Below, piece after piece: positions 49,701 to 59,582 of a stretch of DNA of 64,000 nt (position 1 is the stretch's first letter; every line of letters begins with the position of its first letter). The DNA is from Bacillota bacterium (GTDB lineage Bacteria > Bacillota > Clostridia > Oscillospirales > Ruminococcaceae): assembly GCA_029572815.1 (NCBI GenBank), contig JAKPUQ010000059.1, positions 1-64,000 of the forward strand, given 5' to 3'. Made by a program: the position numbers and the translations under genes. The notes beneath the pieces are model-generated. The model worked only from the letters and a program-made list of their open reading frames with translations, ran no database searches and had not been told where the DNA came from.

Positions 49701-51036
49701 AACTATATCCGTAGTCGCGGAAAAGACCGCATACGGCTATGTAAAGAAGTACTGCGAGGAAAACGGCATAACTCTCAATAACGCAGAGCTTAGCCGACTT
49801 GCTATCGGCTGTACCGGTATCAAGAGGACCACAGGTCAGCACCCCGGAGGAATGGTCGTTGTACCGTCGGATTATGACGTTTACGACTTCACACCCGTTC
49901 AGCACCCTGCGGATACGGCGGACTCGGAGATCATCACCACTCACTTCACTTTCAACTCCCTTCATGATACTATCCTGAAGCTTGACGAGCTGGGACACGT
50001 TGTTCCTACTCTTTACAAGCACCTTGAGGACCTGACGGGCATAAAAATAAAGGACGTTCCCACATCGGATCCCGATGTTATCCGTATGTGCACCAACTGC
50101 GACGTACTGGGAGTTACTCCCGAGGACATTTACTGCAAGACGGGAAGCCTTGGTATTCCCGAAATGGGTACGGGCTTCACCATACAGATGCTTCTTGACG
50201 CAAAGCCCACCAAGTTCAGCGACTTCCTCCAGATCTCGGGACTTTCACATGGTACCGACGTTTGGCTGGGCAATGCAAAGGACCTCATCGACAACGGAGT
50301 ATGTACAATTTCCGACGTTATCGGAACCCGTGACTCTATCATGACTTACCTTTTATATAAGGGCGTAGAGCCGAAAATGGCGTTCCAGATAATGGAGTGG
50401 ACTCGTAAGGGCAAGGCTCCCAAGCAGTTCACACCCGAGATAATCCAGATGCTCCGCGACCATAACGTACCTGAGTGGTACATCGAGAGCTGTCTGAAGA
50501 TAAAGTATATGTTCCCCAAGGCTCACGCGGCGGCTTATGTTATCGCAGCCATAAAGCTGGGCTGGTTCAAGCTGCATATGCCGCTGGAATACTATGCCAC
50601 ATACTTCTCTGTAAGAGGTGAGGACTTCGACGCAGAGCTTGCCGTAAAGGGCAGGGCTGCGGTACGTGCAAGGATAGAGGAGATAAAGGCACTGGGCAAC
50701 GAAAAGTCCAATAAGGAGAGCGCTCTGTATGATATCCTGCTCATTACAAACGAGATGATGTCCAGAGGCTATGAGTTCCTGCCCATTGACCTTTTCAAGT
50801 CCCACGCCACGGACTATCTTGTTGAGGACGGCAAGCTGAGGATACCCTTCTCGGCTATGAGCGGTGTCGGAGACAACGCTGCAAAGGGCGTTTACGAGGC
50901 TGTTCAGAAGGGCGGTTTTATGTCTATTGAGGAGTTCCAGAGTGAGAGCGGAGCGTCAAAAACTACAATAGATATGTTGAAAACCATAGGAGCGTTTGGT
51001 GATTTGCCCGAATCCACACAGATGTCCTTCTTTTAA
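46711..51036 (+). CDS. polC: DNA polymerase III PolC-type alpha subunit
   Basis: [40 protein letters not shown]; exonuclease [49 protein letters not shown]. Confidence 0.98.
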   Translation: [1441 protein letters not shown]

Positions 51037-51037
51037 C

Positions 51038-51066
51038 TTGACTTTCTTTTAGTAATATGTTATCAT
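51038..51066 (+). promoter_or_regulatory. Promoter of the his operon
   Basis: TTGACT, 17-nt spacer, TATCAT. Confidence 0.65.
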
Positions 51067-51111
51067 ATTATCATGTTAGCAGACTAAAGTGACAATACCC
51101 AGGAGGTAAAT

Positions 51112-52308
51112 ATGAAGAATTATGACCTTATCACTCCCGAGGGCACAAAGGATCTACTCTTCGGAGAGTGCATAGTAAGACGGAATATAGAGAGCTCGCT
51201 CATGGGGCTCTTCAGAAGCAGGGGATACAGCGAGACCATTACTCCCGGTCTGGAGTTCTACGATGTATTCAACCTGAATTCAAGCTATTTCCCGCAGGAA
51301 AACCTTTACAAGCTCACCGACAGCAAGGGAAGGCTCCTTGTTATGCGTCCGGACAATACAATGCCTATTGCAAGAATAGTTGCGACTCGTCTCAGAGATG
51401 CAGACCTTCCTCTGAAGCTGTGCTATGCTCAGGCAGTTTACACCACAGAACCTTCACTGAAGGGCAGAAGCGACGAGGTAGTTCAGACCGGTATCGAGCT
51501 TATCGGCTCACAGCTGAAAATGGCTGATCTTGAGGTGATCTCCACAGCAGTTGACTCCCTCAGCTCATTCGGCATGGAGTTCTCTCTTGAGCTTGGACAT
51601 ATCGGTATCTTCAAGGAGCTTGTGGGCAAGCTTGAAGCCTCCGACAAGGATAAGGAAGCTATCAGAAAGCTAATCGAGAACAAGAATTTCCCTGCTCTCA
51701 ATGACCTGCTCGACAGCTTTGGCAACTCTCCTGTTACTAATGCTCTCAAGAAGCTTCCCGCACTCTTTGGCGGCGAAGAGGTATTCGAGAAGGCTGAGGA
51801 GCTTATGCCCGATGAGAATATCAAGCATATACTTGACGAGCTCAGAGAGGTCTACTCGGATGCTTCCGAGCTTTGCGGCGGTGACGGCTCAATTACCGTT
51901 GATCTTGGACTGGTAAACAAGACCGATTACTATACAGGTCTTATCATAAAGGGCTATTTACAGGGCCATGGAGAGGAAGTCCTCTCCGGCGGAAGATACG
52001 ACAGACTTATCTCCGAGTTCGGATATGACGTTTCTGCTATCGGCTTTGCAGTAAATATCAACGCAGTTGCAAAGCTCATGGAGAAGAGCGATGTACTCCC
52101 TGCAGAGCCTAAGGCAGACGTTATCGTCTATGCTGAGGAGGGCTGCGAGGTGGCTGCACTGAAGGCTGCCAAGGAGCTGCGTGAGCAGGGTCTCATCGTT
52201 GAGAATGCTCTCTTTGACGACCTTGAGAGCGTCCGTGAGTACGCTATGGAGAAAAAGATCGCAAAGGTCGTTGTTATCGACGGAGAAAGCAAGGAGGTCA
52301 ATATATGA
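51112..52308 (+). CDS. hisZ: ATP phosphoribosyltransferase regulatory subunit
   Basis: TPEGTKDLLFGECIVRRNIESSLMGLFRSRGYSETITPGLEFYDVF; HisRS-like without anticodon-binding domain, next to short hisG. Confidence 0.94.
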   Translation: MKNYDLITPEGTKDLLFGECIVRRNIESSLMGLFRSRGYSETITPGLEFYDVFNLNSSYFPQENLYKLTDSKGRLLVMRPDNTMPIARIVATRLRDADLPLKLCYAQAVYTTEPSLKGRSDEVVQTGIELIGSQLKMADLEVISTAVDSLSSFGMEFSLELGHIGIFKELVGKLEASDKDKEAIRKLIENKNFPALNDLLDSFGNSPVTNALKKLPALFGGEEVFEKAEELMPDENIKHILDELREVYSDASELCGGDGSITVDLGLVNKTDYYTGLIIKGYLQGHGEEVLSGGRYDRLISEFGYDVSAIGFAVNINAVAKLMEKSDVLPAEPKADVIVYAEEGCEVAALKAAKELREQGLIVENALFDDLESVREYAMEKKIAKVVVIDGESKEVNI

Positions 52309-52934
52309 ACAAGCCTATCAGAATGGCTCTTACAAAGGGCAGACTGGAGAAGGACACAGTAGGTCTCCTTGAAAAGCTGGGCTTTGACTGCACAGCAGTA
52401 CGCGAAAAGGGAAGAAAGCTGATACTTCCGGTTCCCGACGCAAATCTTGAGGTAGTCCTTGCAAAGGCAAATGACGTTATCACTTATGTAGAGCACGGTG
52501 TGTGCGATATGGGCGTTGTGGGCAAGGACACTATCATGGAGATGAAGGGCAAGTTCTACGAGCTTGTTGACCTTGGCTTCGGAAAATGTAAATTCGCTCT
52601 CGCTACCAAGAAGGGCTACGATTTTTACAGTGGCTACGGTATCAAGACCATCGCCACAAAGTATCCCAACGTTGCAAGAAGCTTCTTCGAGAAGAAGGGC
52701 ATGGATACAGAGATAATCAAGATCGAGGGATCGGTTGAGCTGGCACCTCTTCTGGAACTGGCTGACGGTATCGTTGACATCGTGGAGACAGGAACTACTC
52801 TCAGGGAGAACGGTCTTGAGGTCATCGAGGATGTTGCACCTATCTCTGCAAGACTTATTGCAAACACCGTTAGTCTCAAGATGAGACACGCTGAAATAGA
52901 CAGACTTATCACACTTATAGAGGAGAATCTTTGA
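52305..52934 (+). CDS. hisG: ATP phosphoribosyltransferase, short form
   Basis: IRMALTKGRLEKDTVGLLEKLGFDC; VDIVETGTTLRENGLEVIEDV. Confidence 0.97.
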   Translation: MNKPIRMALTKGRLEKDTVGLLEKLGFDCTAVREKGRKLILPVPDANLEVVLAKANDVITYVEHGVCDMGVVGKDTIMEMKGKFYELVDLGFGKCKFALATKKGYDFYSGYGIKTIATKYPNVARSFFEKKGMDTEIIKIEGSVELAPLLELADGIVDIVETGTTLRENGLEVIEDVAPISARLIANTVSLKMRHAEIDRLITLIEENL

Positions 52935-54220
52935 TGAAAAAAATATTTGCAAACGGAACCGATGAGGTCGCTTTCCTCAATGACCTCAAAAAGAGAAGCG
53001 GCGAGACTAACAAGAAGGTCACAGAGGTCGTTTCCGAGATAATCGAGAATGTTAAGGAGAACGGCGACGAGGCTGTAAAGAACTACACTCTCAAGTTTGA
53101 CGGAAATCTTCCTCAGTACTATGAGGTTCCCCGTGATGTCATAAACGATGCCCTTACAGAGGCTGACCAGGACTTTGTTGACGCACTCCTGAACGCTCAG
53201 GAGAACATTGCCGATTTCCACAAGAGACAGGTGGAGCAGAGCTTTATCTCTCCCAAGGAGAACGGCGTTATCATGGGACAGCGTGTCCGCGGCCTCCACA
53301 GAGTAGGTCTCTATGTTCCCGGCGGTACAGCTGCGTATCCTTCAAGCGTTCTCATGAACGCTGTTCCTGCAAAGATAGCAGGCGTCAAGGAGATAATCAT
53401 GGTAACTCCTCCTCTGAAGGACGGTACTCCCAACAAGGACATTCTTGTTGCAGCAGCTATCTGCGGAGTTGACCGTGTGTTCCTTTCAGGCGGAGCACAG
53501 GCTATCGCTGCTCTTGCATACGGCACAGAGGAGATACCCAAGTGCGACAAGATAGTAGGCCCCGGAAACATCTATGTTGCCACAGCAAAGAAGCTGCTCT
53601 ACGGAGTTGTTGACATAGATATGATCGCCGGTCCAAGTGAGATACTTGTTATCGCTGATGACACAGCAAATCCCAAGTTTGCCGCCGCAGACCTTATGTC
53701 TCAGGCAGAGCACGATGTTCTGGCTTCCGCTATCATGGTGACCACCAGCGAAAAGCTGGCTGACGCTACCATGAAGGAGATCAACCGCCAGAAGGAGTAC
53801 CTTGAGAGAAAGGCTATCATTGAGAAGTCTCTTGAGGACTACGGTGCTATCATTATCGCAGACAGCCGCGAGAAGTGCGTAGAGCTGGCAAACGAGATAG
53901 CTCCCGAGCACCTTGAGATGCTTATGGAGAACCCCTTTGAGCTTCTGGGAAGCCTTGACAATGCGGGCTCAATATTCCTCGGTCACTATGCTTCCGAGCC
54001 TCTGGGCGACTACTATGCAGGTCCCAACCACGTTCTCCCCACAAGCGGTACTGCTCGTTTCTTCTCACCTCTGGGTGTTGCAAGCTTCACAAAGCGTACA
54101 GCTTATACCTACTACACCGAGGACGCTCTGAGACAGGCAAAGGACGACATCGTTCTCATTGCAGAGCGCGAGGGACTTACCGCTCACGCCAATGCTATCA
54201 AGGTAAGATTTGAAGACTGA
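52931..54220 (+). CDS. hisD: Histidinol dehydrogenase
   Basis: VPGGTAAYPSSVLMNAVPAKIAGVKEIIMVTPP; DKIVGPGNIYVATAKKLLYG. Confidence 0.98.
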   Translation: MMKKIFANGTDEVAFLNDLKKRSGETNKKVTEVVSEIIENVKENGDEAVKNYTLKFDGNLPQYYEVPRDVINDALTEADQDFVDALLNAQENIADFHKRQVEQSFISPKENGVIMGQRVRGLHRVGLYVPGGTAAYPSSVLMNAVPAKIAGVKEIIMVTPPLKDGTPNKDILVAAAICGVDRVFLSGGAQAIAALAYGTEEIPKCDKIVGPGNIYVATAKKLLYGVVDIDMIAGPSEILVIADDTANPKFAAADLMSQAEHDVLASAIMVTTSEKLADATMKEINRQKEYLERKAIIEKSLEDYGAIIIADSREKCVELANEIAPEHLEMLMENPFELLGSLDNAGSIFLGHYASEPLGDYYAGPNHVLPTSGTARFFSPLGVASFTKRTAYTYYTEDALRQAKDDIVLIAEREGLTAHANAIKVRFED

Positions 54221-54282
54221 ATCACGCAATGGGGCGGCTTGAAAAACAGCTGCCCTATAGGTGTTTTAAGAAAGGAACATAT

Positions 54283-54669
54283 ATGAAGAAATATCGCTGC
54301 CTTTGCTGCGGTTATCGCACTCTTGATACAAGAGGAGGATTTGATATATGTCCCATATGTTTCTGGGAGGACGAGCCGTATATATTGTACGATAAAAAGA
54401 ATGAGCAGGGGCATATAACGTCTGTATATTATTATAATGACTGTGAAAATGATGATTACGACGGCAGTGATATAATCGATATACCGTCAGGAGCAAATCG
54501 GTTGCTGACTTTGAGGCAGGGCAGACGTAATTTTCGAGAATTCGGTGCCTGTCACGGAGAGCTCAAGGAATACGTAAGATTTCCGAGAAGCTCCGAAATG
54601 AAAAAATGGCGAAAAGAAAATCGTATAGTTGACGGAGAGCTGGTTTTTCTGAGTGAAGAGAAAGGATAG
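54283..54669 (+). CDS. CPCC family cysteine-rich protein
   Basis: MKKYRCLCCGYRTLDTRGGFDICPICFWEDEPYILYDKKN. Confidence 0.85.
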   Translation: MKKYRCLCCGYRTLDTRGGFDICPICFWEDEPYILYDKKNEQGHITSVYYYNDCENDDYDGSDIIDIPSGANRLLTLRQGRRNFREFGACHGELKEYVRFPRSSEMKKWRKENRIVDGELVFLSEEKG

Positions 54670-54672
54670 AAT

Positions 54673-55731
54673 ATGAGTTACAAACTTAATAAAAAGCTGA
54701 TCGATCTGGTGCCCTATGATCCTATCACAGGACACTATGACATAAGACTGGACGCAAACGAGAGCTGCTTCAACCTTAATGACAGCTTAAAGGAAAAGAT
54801 AGGCAGGAGTATTTCGCAGATAGACTTCAACCGTTATCCCGACTGCCTTGCAAAGGCACCCACAAAGGCTTTTTCGGAGCTTTACAACGTTCCCGAGGAG
54901 CTTATAAGTGCAGGAAATGGCTCCGACGAGCTCATCAGCATAATCTCAAGCTGCTTCTTTGAGGCAGGGGACACTATCGTGAACGTCTCCTATGATTTCT
55001 CAATGTATGAGTTCTATGCTCAGCTCTATGAGGTAAAAGTTGCCACCTACCAGAAGGAAGCCGACCTTACCATAGACCCCGACAAGCTCATCGCCTTCTG
55101 CAAGGAAAATGGTGCAAAGGGACTTATCTTCTCCAACCCCTGCAATCCTACATCTCTTGGGCTTGACAGGAATGCTGTCAGAAAGATAATAAAGGCGCTG
55201 GATGGCTGTCTGGTCATTCTTGATGAGGCTTATATGGACTTCTGGGATCAGTCTATCCTTGACGAGGTCAGCAACTATGACAACCTCATTATCCTCAAGA
55301 CCTGCTCAAAGGCAATAGGACTTGCGGCTGTCAGATTTGGCTTTGCAGTTTCCAACAGAACAATAACCAATGCTATAAGGGCGGCTAAGTCGCCTTACAA
55401 TAACGATACTGTGGCACAGACAATAGTTTCCGATATTCTCAGCGAAAAGGACTATCTGAAGGAGTGCCGCGACATCATCGTAGAAAATACAAAAAAGCTT
55501 TACAGCGATATTATTGCAATAAACGAAAAGTACAGCTGCTTTGACAAGATAATGGAGCCCTGCACAAACTTCGTATTCATCATTACAGACAAGTATGAGG
55601 ATATATACAAGTTCATGCTGGAGAACTCCATAGCTATCAGAAAGTTCAGGGGTGCTATCAGGATAACTGCCGGTACAGAGGCGGAAAATGCAAGATTTAT
55701 CGAGGTACTTGATAAATATTTCAGCAGATAA
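54673..55731 (+). CDS. hisC: Histidinol-phosphate aminotransferase
   Basis: IRLDANESCFNLNDSLKEKIGRSI; LIFSNPCNPTSLGL; VILDEAYMDFW. Confidence 0.96.
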   Translation: MSYKLNKKLIDLVPYDPITGHYDIRLDANESCFNLNDSLKEKIGRSISQIDFNRYPDCLAKAPTKAFSELYNVPEELISAGNGSDELISIISSCFFEAGDTIVNVSYDFSMYEFYAQLYEVKVATYQKEADLTIDPDKLIAFCKENGAKGLIFSNPCNPTSLGLDRNAVRKIIKALDGCLVILDEAYMDFWDQSILDEVSNYDNLIILKTCSKAIGLAAVRFGFAVSNRTITNAIRAAKSPYNNDTVAQTIVSDILSEKDYLKECRDIIVENTKKLYSDIIAINEKYSCFDKIMEPCTNFVFIITDKYEDIYKFMLENSIAIRKFRGAIRITAGTEAENARFIEVLDKYFSR

Positions 55732-55742
55732 GGGAGGTTATT

Positions 55743-56324
55743 ATGCGTACAGGAACTATCGAGCGCAACACAAAGGAAACTCAGATAAAGATATCCGTGA
55801 GCCTTGACGGCAAGGGAAAGGCTTCCATAGATACGGGAGTGGGCTTCTTCGACCATATGCTCACAGCTCTCTCCGTTCACAGCGGTATCAGCATGGACAT
55901 CAAGGTCAAGGGCGACCTGCACGTTGACTGCCACCACACCATCGAGGATACGGGAATAGCTCTTGGACAGGCTCTTGGACAGGCTCTCGGCGCAAAATCG
56001 GGAATCGTCCGCTACGGAACAGCCTATATCCCAATGGACGAGTCTCTTGCCATGGCAAGTCTTGACCTGAGTAATCGTCCTTTTCTGGTATTCAACTGTG
56101 AGTTCACAAACCAGAGCTGCGGCGGCTACGACCTCTGCATGACAGAGGAGTTCTTCCGTGCATTTGCATTCAACTCAGGAATGACACTTCACATAAACCT
56201 CCTCTACGGCAGCAATGACCACCACAAGGCGGAGGCGATATACAAGGCAGTAGCACACGCACTTAAAATTGCTGTTACCGAAAATGCCGACGGTTCAACA
56301 CTCTCCACGAAAGGAGTTCTCTGA
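55743..56324 (+). CDS. hisB: Imidazoleglycerol-phosphate dehydratase
   Basis: TIERNTKETQIKISVSLDGKGKASIDTGVGFFDHMLTALSVHS; no fused phosphatase domain. Confidence 0.98.
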   Translation: MRTGTIERNTKETQIKISVSLDGKGKASIDTGVGFFDHMLTALSVHSGISMDIKVKGDLHVDCHHTIEDTGIALGQALGQALGAKSGIVRYGTAYIPMDESLAMASLDLSNRPFLVFNCEFTNQSCGGYDLCMTEEFFRAFAFNSGMTLHINLLYGSNDHHKAEAIYKAVAHALKIAVTENADGSTLSTKGVL

Positions 56325-56929
56325 TGATAGCGATAATCGACTACGGTGCAGGCAATATTTTCAGCGTCAAGAACGCTCTGGACTATCTTGGTCTTGAAAG
56401 CAGACTGGTAAGCGACAAGGAGTCGGTAAAGGCTGCCGATGCGGTTATTCTTCCCGGTGTAGGCGCCTTTCCTGCGGCAATGAGAAAGCTTGAGGCTACG
56501 GGACTTGTGGACACCATCAAGGAAGAGGCTGCAAGGAAGCCCTTCCTCGGTATCTGCCTGGGTATGCAGCTTATCTTCGACAAGGGATATGAGTTCGAGG
56601 AGTGCGACGGTCTGGGACTTATCGGCGGCAGCGTCCGCAAAATGGAGGAGCCTGAACTTATAATCCCCCACATGGGCTGGAACAAGCTTGAGAAGCTCAA
56701 TGACTGTCCACTTCTGGAGAATGTGGGCGATAATGAGTATGTATATTTCGTCCACTCCTACAAGGCGCACTGCGAGGACAGGGATATAGCAGCATATGTT
56801 GAATACGGTGGCAGAGTTCCTGCACTGGTATACGACGGAAAGTACGTCTACGGTGCACAGTTCCACCCCGAAAAGAGTGGTGAGACAGGGCTGAAGATAC
56901 TCAGAAGCTTCGGAGGACTTATTAAATGA
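56324..56929 (+). CDS. hisH: Imidazole glycerol phosphate synthase subunit HisH
   Basis: IAIIDYGAGNIFSVKNALDYLG; FLGICLGMQLIFDKGYE; GAQFHPEKSG. Confidence 0.98.
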   Translation: MIAIIDYGAGNIFSVKNALDYLGLESRLVSDKESVKAADAVILPGVGAFPAAMRKLEATGLVDTIKEEAARKPFLGICLGMQLIFDKGYEFEECDGLGLIGGSVRKMEEPELIIPHMGWNKLEKLNDCPLLENVGDNEYVYFVHSYKAHCEDRDIAAYVEYGGRVPALVYDGKYVYGAQFHPEKSGETGLKILRSFGGLIK

Positions 56930-58071
56930 GCGAATATGTCAGTCTGCTTTCGTGCTCACGCAATACAAGAGAGCTTGGCGGAATAAAGACAGATAACGGA
57001 GGATCGACTCGAAATGGCGTGTTCTGGCGCAGCGATACTCTCGGCACTCCCACGGCGGAGGACATGGATAAGCTGCTCAGCAGCCGCATGACCACTATCA
57101 TAGATATGCGTACTGAAGCCGAGGTTAAGAAGGCTCCCGACGGAACTGCTGAACTGGAGGGCTTTGACTATTATCATTTTCCAATAACCGAGGGAAGCGG
57201 AGTTCCCGAAAGCCTTGAAGCTGTACCCCGCTCCTACATGACTATTGCAACTGCCGAGAATATGCCGAAGGTAATGAAGACCATGGCGGAAGCCGAGGGC
57301 GGAGTCATTTTCCACTGCACCGCAGGCAAGGACAGAACAGGCGTAGTTTCGGCGATAATCCTCTTGGCTTGTGATGCCGATGAGGAGAGCATAGTCAGCG
57401 ACTATGTGGTCAGCCGTGAATATAACAAGGAGAGGCTTGCTGCCTTTCTGGCTGCACATCCCGAGGTCAACAGGGAGACTGTTCTCGCCAACGAAAAGAG
57501 TATGAGGGGCTTTATGAAGCTGTTCAGAGAGCGCTTCGGCACTGTCGATAACTACTTTGAGTTTCTGGGACTGACAGCCGCTCATGCGGATAGGATAAGA
57601 AAAAAGCTCATCAGTACAGACGAGTTCACGGAAAAGCTGAACGCTTTTCTCAGTGATTTCGGAAGCGGAAGGACTATGGTGCTCTCCACCTCCGAAAATG
57701 ACATGGTCTCGTCAAGGATGATGAGCATAGTAAGGATAGACGATGGCCTTTACTTCCAGACGGATACAGATCTGAGGAAGTACCGTCAGCTTTCCGCCAA
57801 TAAAAATGCAGCACTCTGCATTGACAATATTCAGATAGAGGGCATATGTGAGGAGAAAGGCAGACCTGTTGACTGTTCTGATTTCTGTGAAGCCTTCAAA
57901 AGCTGCTTCAAGGGCTCCTATGACGCTTATTCCGGGCTTGAAAACGAAAGGCTCTTTGTGCTGCGTCCGGCTTACATCCAGCGCTGGGTGTACAGTGACG
58001 GAGTGCCCTGCATCGAAAGCTTTGACATTACTGCAAGAAAATACAGCTTCCGTAAATATTCCGGAAATTAA
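56926..58071 (+). CDS. Tyrosine-phosphatase-family domain fused to a PNPOx-like flavin-binding domain
   Basis: NTRELGGIKTDNGGSTRNGVFWRSD and HCTAGKDRTG (CX5R); C-terminal region SGRTMVLSTSENDMVSSRMMSIVRIDDGLYFQTDTDLRKYRQLSANKNAALCI. Confidence 0.88.
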   Translation: MSEYVSLLSCSRNTRELGGIKTDNGGSTRNGVFWRSDTLGTPTAEDMDKLLSSRMTTIIDMRTEAEVKKAPDGTAELEGFDYYHFPITEGSGVPESLEAVPRSYMTIATAENMPKVMKTMAEAEGGVIFHCTAGKDRTGVVSAIILLACDADEESIVSDYVVSREYNKERLAAFLAAHPEVNRETVLANEKSMRGFMKLFRERFGTVDNYFEFLGLTAAHADRIRKKLISTDEFTEKLNAFLSDFGSGRTMVLSTSENDMVSSRMMSIVRIDDGLYFQTDTDLRKYRQLSANKNAALCIDNIQIEGICEEKGRPVDCSDFCEAFKSCFKGSYDAYSGLENERLFVLRPAYIQRWVYSDGVPCIESFDITARKYSFRKYSGN

Positions 58072-58095
58072 CACCACTTACAGAGGAGATAGTTT

Positions 58096-58824
58096 ATGAT
58101 AATTTTACCTGCAATAGATATCAAGGACGGCAACTGTGTCCGCCTGTTCAAGGGCGACTTTTCCACAGTTGAAAAGGTGGCTTCCGACTATCTTGAGACC
58201 GCAAGGAGCTTTGAGGCGGCAGGCGCTCAGTGGATACACATGGTGGACCTTGACGGCGCCAAGGAGGGCAGACCCGTCAACACAAAGATATATACCGATG
58301 TTGCTGAAAAGACAGGGCTTAAAGTTGAGCTGGGCGGCGGTATCCGCAGCCTTGAGACAATAAAGGAGTACCTTGAAATGGGTATCACAAGAGTCATTCT
58401 CGGCTCGGTCGCTCTGAAGAATCCTAAGCTTGTCTGTGACGCCGTTGAGAAGTTCGGCAGTGAGAAGATAGTCGTAGGGATAGACGCTATGAACGAGATG
58501 GTTGCTACAGAGGGCTGGCTGGAAAGCTCAGACGTTCACTATATCGACCTTGCAAACAAGATGATAGAATCTGGTGTCAAGTACTTCATCTTCACTGACA
58601 TCTCAAAGGACGGAACACTCTCGGGCGTCAACCGTGAGCAGCTGAAAAAGCTTGCGGACGCTACCGAGGGAAGGGCAAATATAGTTGCAAGCGGCGGTGT
58701 TCACACAATGGACGACATCATCGCCTGCAAGGAAATGGGACTTTACGGAACGATATGCGGAAAATCCATATACAAGGGCACTCTTGACCTGAGAGAGGCT
58801 GTACAGTACGCGGAGGTGAAATAA
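58096..58824 (+). CDS. hisA: HisA isomerase
   Basis: [52 protein letters not shown]. Confidence 0.98.
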   Translation: MIILPAIDIKDGNCVRLFKGDFSTVEKVASDYLETARSFEAAGAQWIHMVDLDGAKEGRPVNTKIYTDVAEKTGLKVELGGGIRSLETIKEYLEMGITRVILGSVALKNPKLVCDAVEKFGSEKIVVGIDAMNEMVATEGWLESSDVHYIDLANKMIESGVKYFIFTDISKDGTLSGVNREQLKKLADATEGRANIVASGGVHTMDDIIACKEMGLYGTICGKSIYKGTLDLREAVQYAEVK

Positions 58825-59579
58825 TGCTTGCAAAGAGAATAATCCCATGCCTTGATGTAAGAAACGGAAAGGTAGTAAAGGGCGTGAATTTTGAGGGAGT
58901 ACGTGATGTCGGCGATCCTGTTGAGTGTGCGGAGGAATACAACAAGCAGGGCGCAGACGAGATCGTATTCTATGATATAACTGCATCGTTCGAGGGAAGA
59001 GGAGTTTTCCTCGATGTTGTACGCGATACTGCAAAGAAGGTTTTCGTTCCACTTACTGTAGGCGGCGGAATAAAGACTGTTGACGACATTCGTGAGGCGC
59101 TGAGAGCAGGTGCGGACAAGGTTTCCGTAAATTCCCAGGCTGTGCAGAATCCTCAGCTTATCAAGGACGGTGCCGATATTTTCGGCAGTCAGTGTATCTG
59201 CGTCGGCATTGATGCCAAGAAGATAGCAGACAATAAATGGACCGTTTATATCAACGGCGGACGAAAGGATATGGGTATCGACCTCATCGACTGGGTACAT
59301 ACCATCGAAAAGCTGGGAGCAGGCGAGATATGCCTGAATTCCATCGACGCCGACGGCACCAAGGAGGGCTTTGACATCCCCATGCTGAAGGCTGTATGCG
59401 ATAACTGCTCAATACCCGTTATCGCCAGCGGCGGAGCAGGCAAGATAAACGACTTCTATGAGGTGTTCGAGAAGACAGGAGCTACAGCTGCGCTTGCGGC
59501 TTCTCTTTTCCACTTCAAGGAGCTTACCGTAGGTGAGGTCAAGGACTACTGCCGCGGCAAGGGTGTGATAGTGAGGTAA
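58824..59579 (+). CDS. hisF: Imidazole glycerol phosphate synthase subunit HisF
   Basis: [35 protein letters not shown]. Confidence 0.98.
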   Translation: MLAKRIIPCLDVRNGKVVKGVNFEGVRDVGDPVECAEEYNKQGADEIVFYDITASFEGRGVFLDVVRDTAKKVFVPLTVGGGIKTVDDIREALRAGADKVSVNSQAVQNPQLIKDGADIFGSQCICVGIDAKKIADNKWTVYINGGRKDMGIDLIDWVHTIEKLGAGEICLNSIDADGTKEGFDIPMLKAVCDNCSIPVIASGGAGKINDFYEVFEKTGATAALAASLFHFKELTVGEVKDYCRGKGVIVR

Positions 59580-59582
59580 GAT

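Noticed and set aside
51037-51111. T-box or his leader peptide attenuator before hisZ
   Set aside because: The leader is only about 40 nt after the promoter, with no His codon run, no T-box sequence and no terminator.
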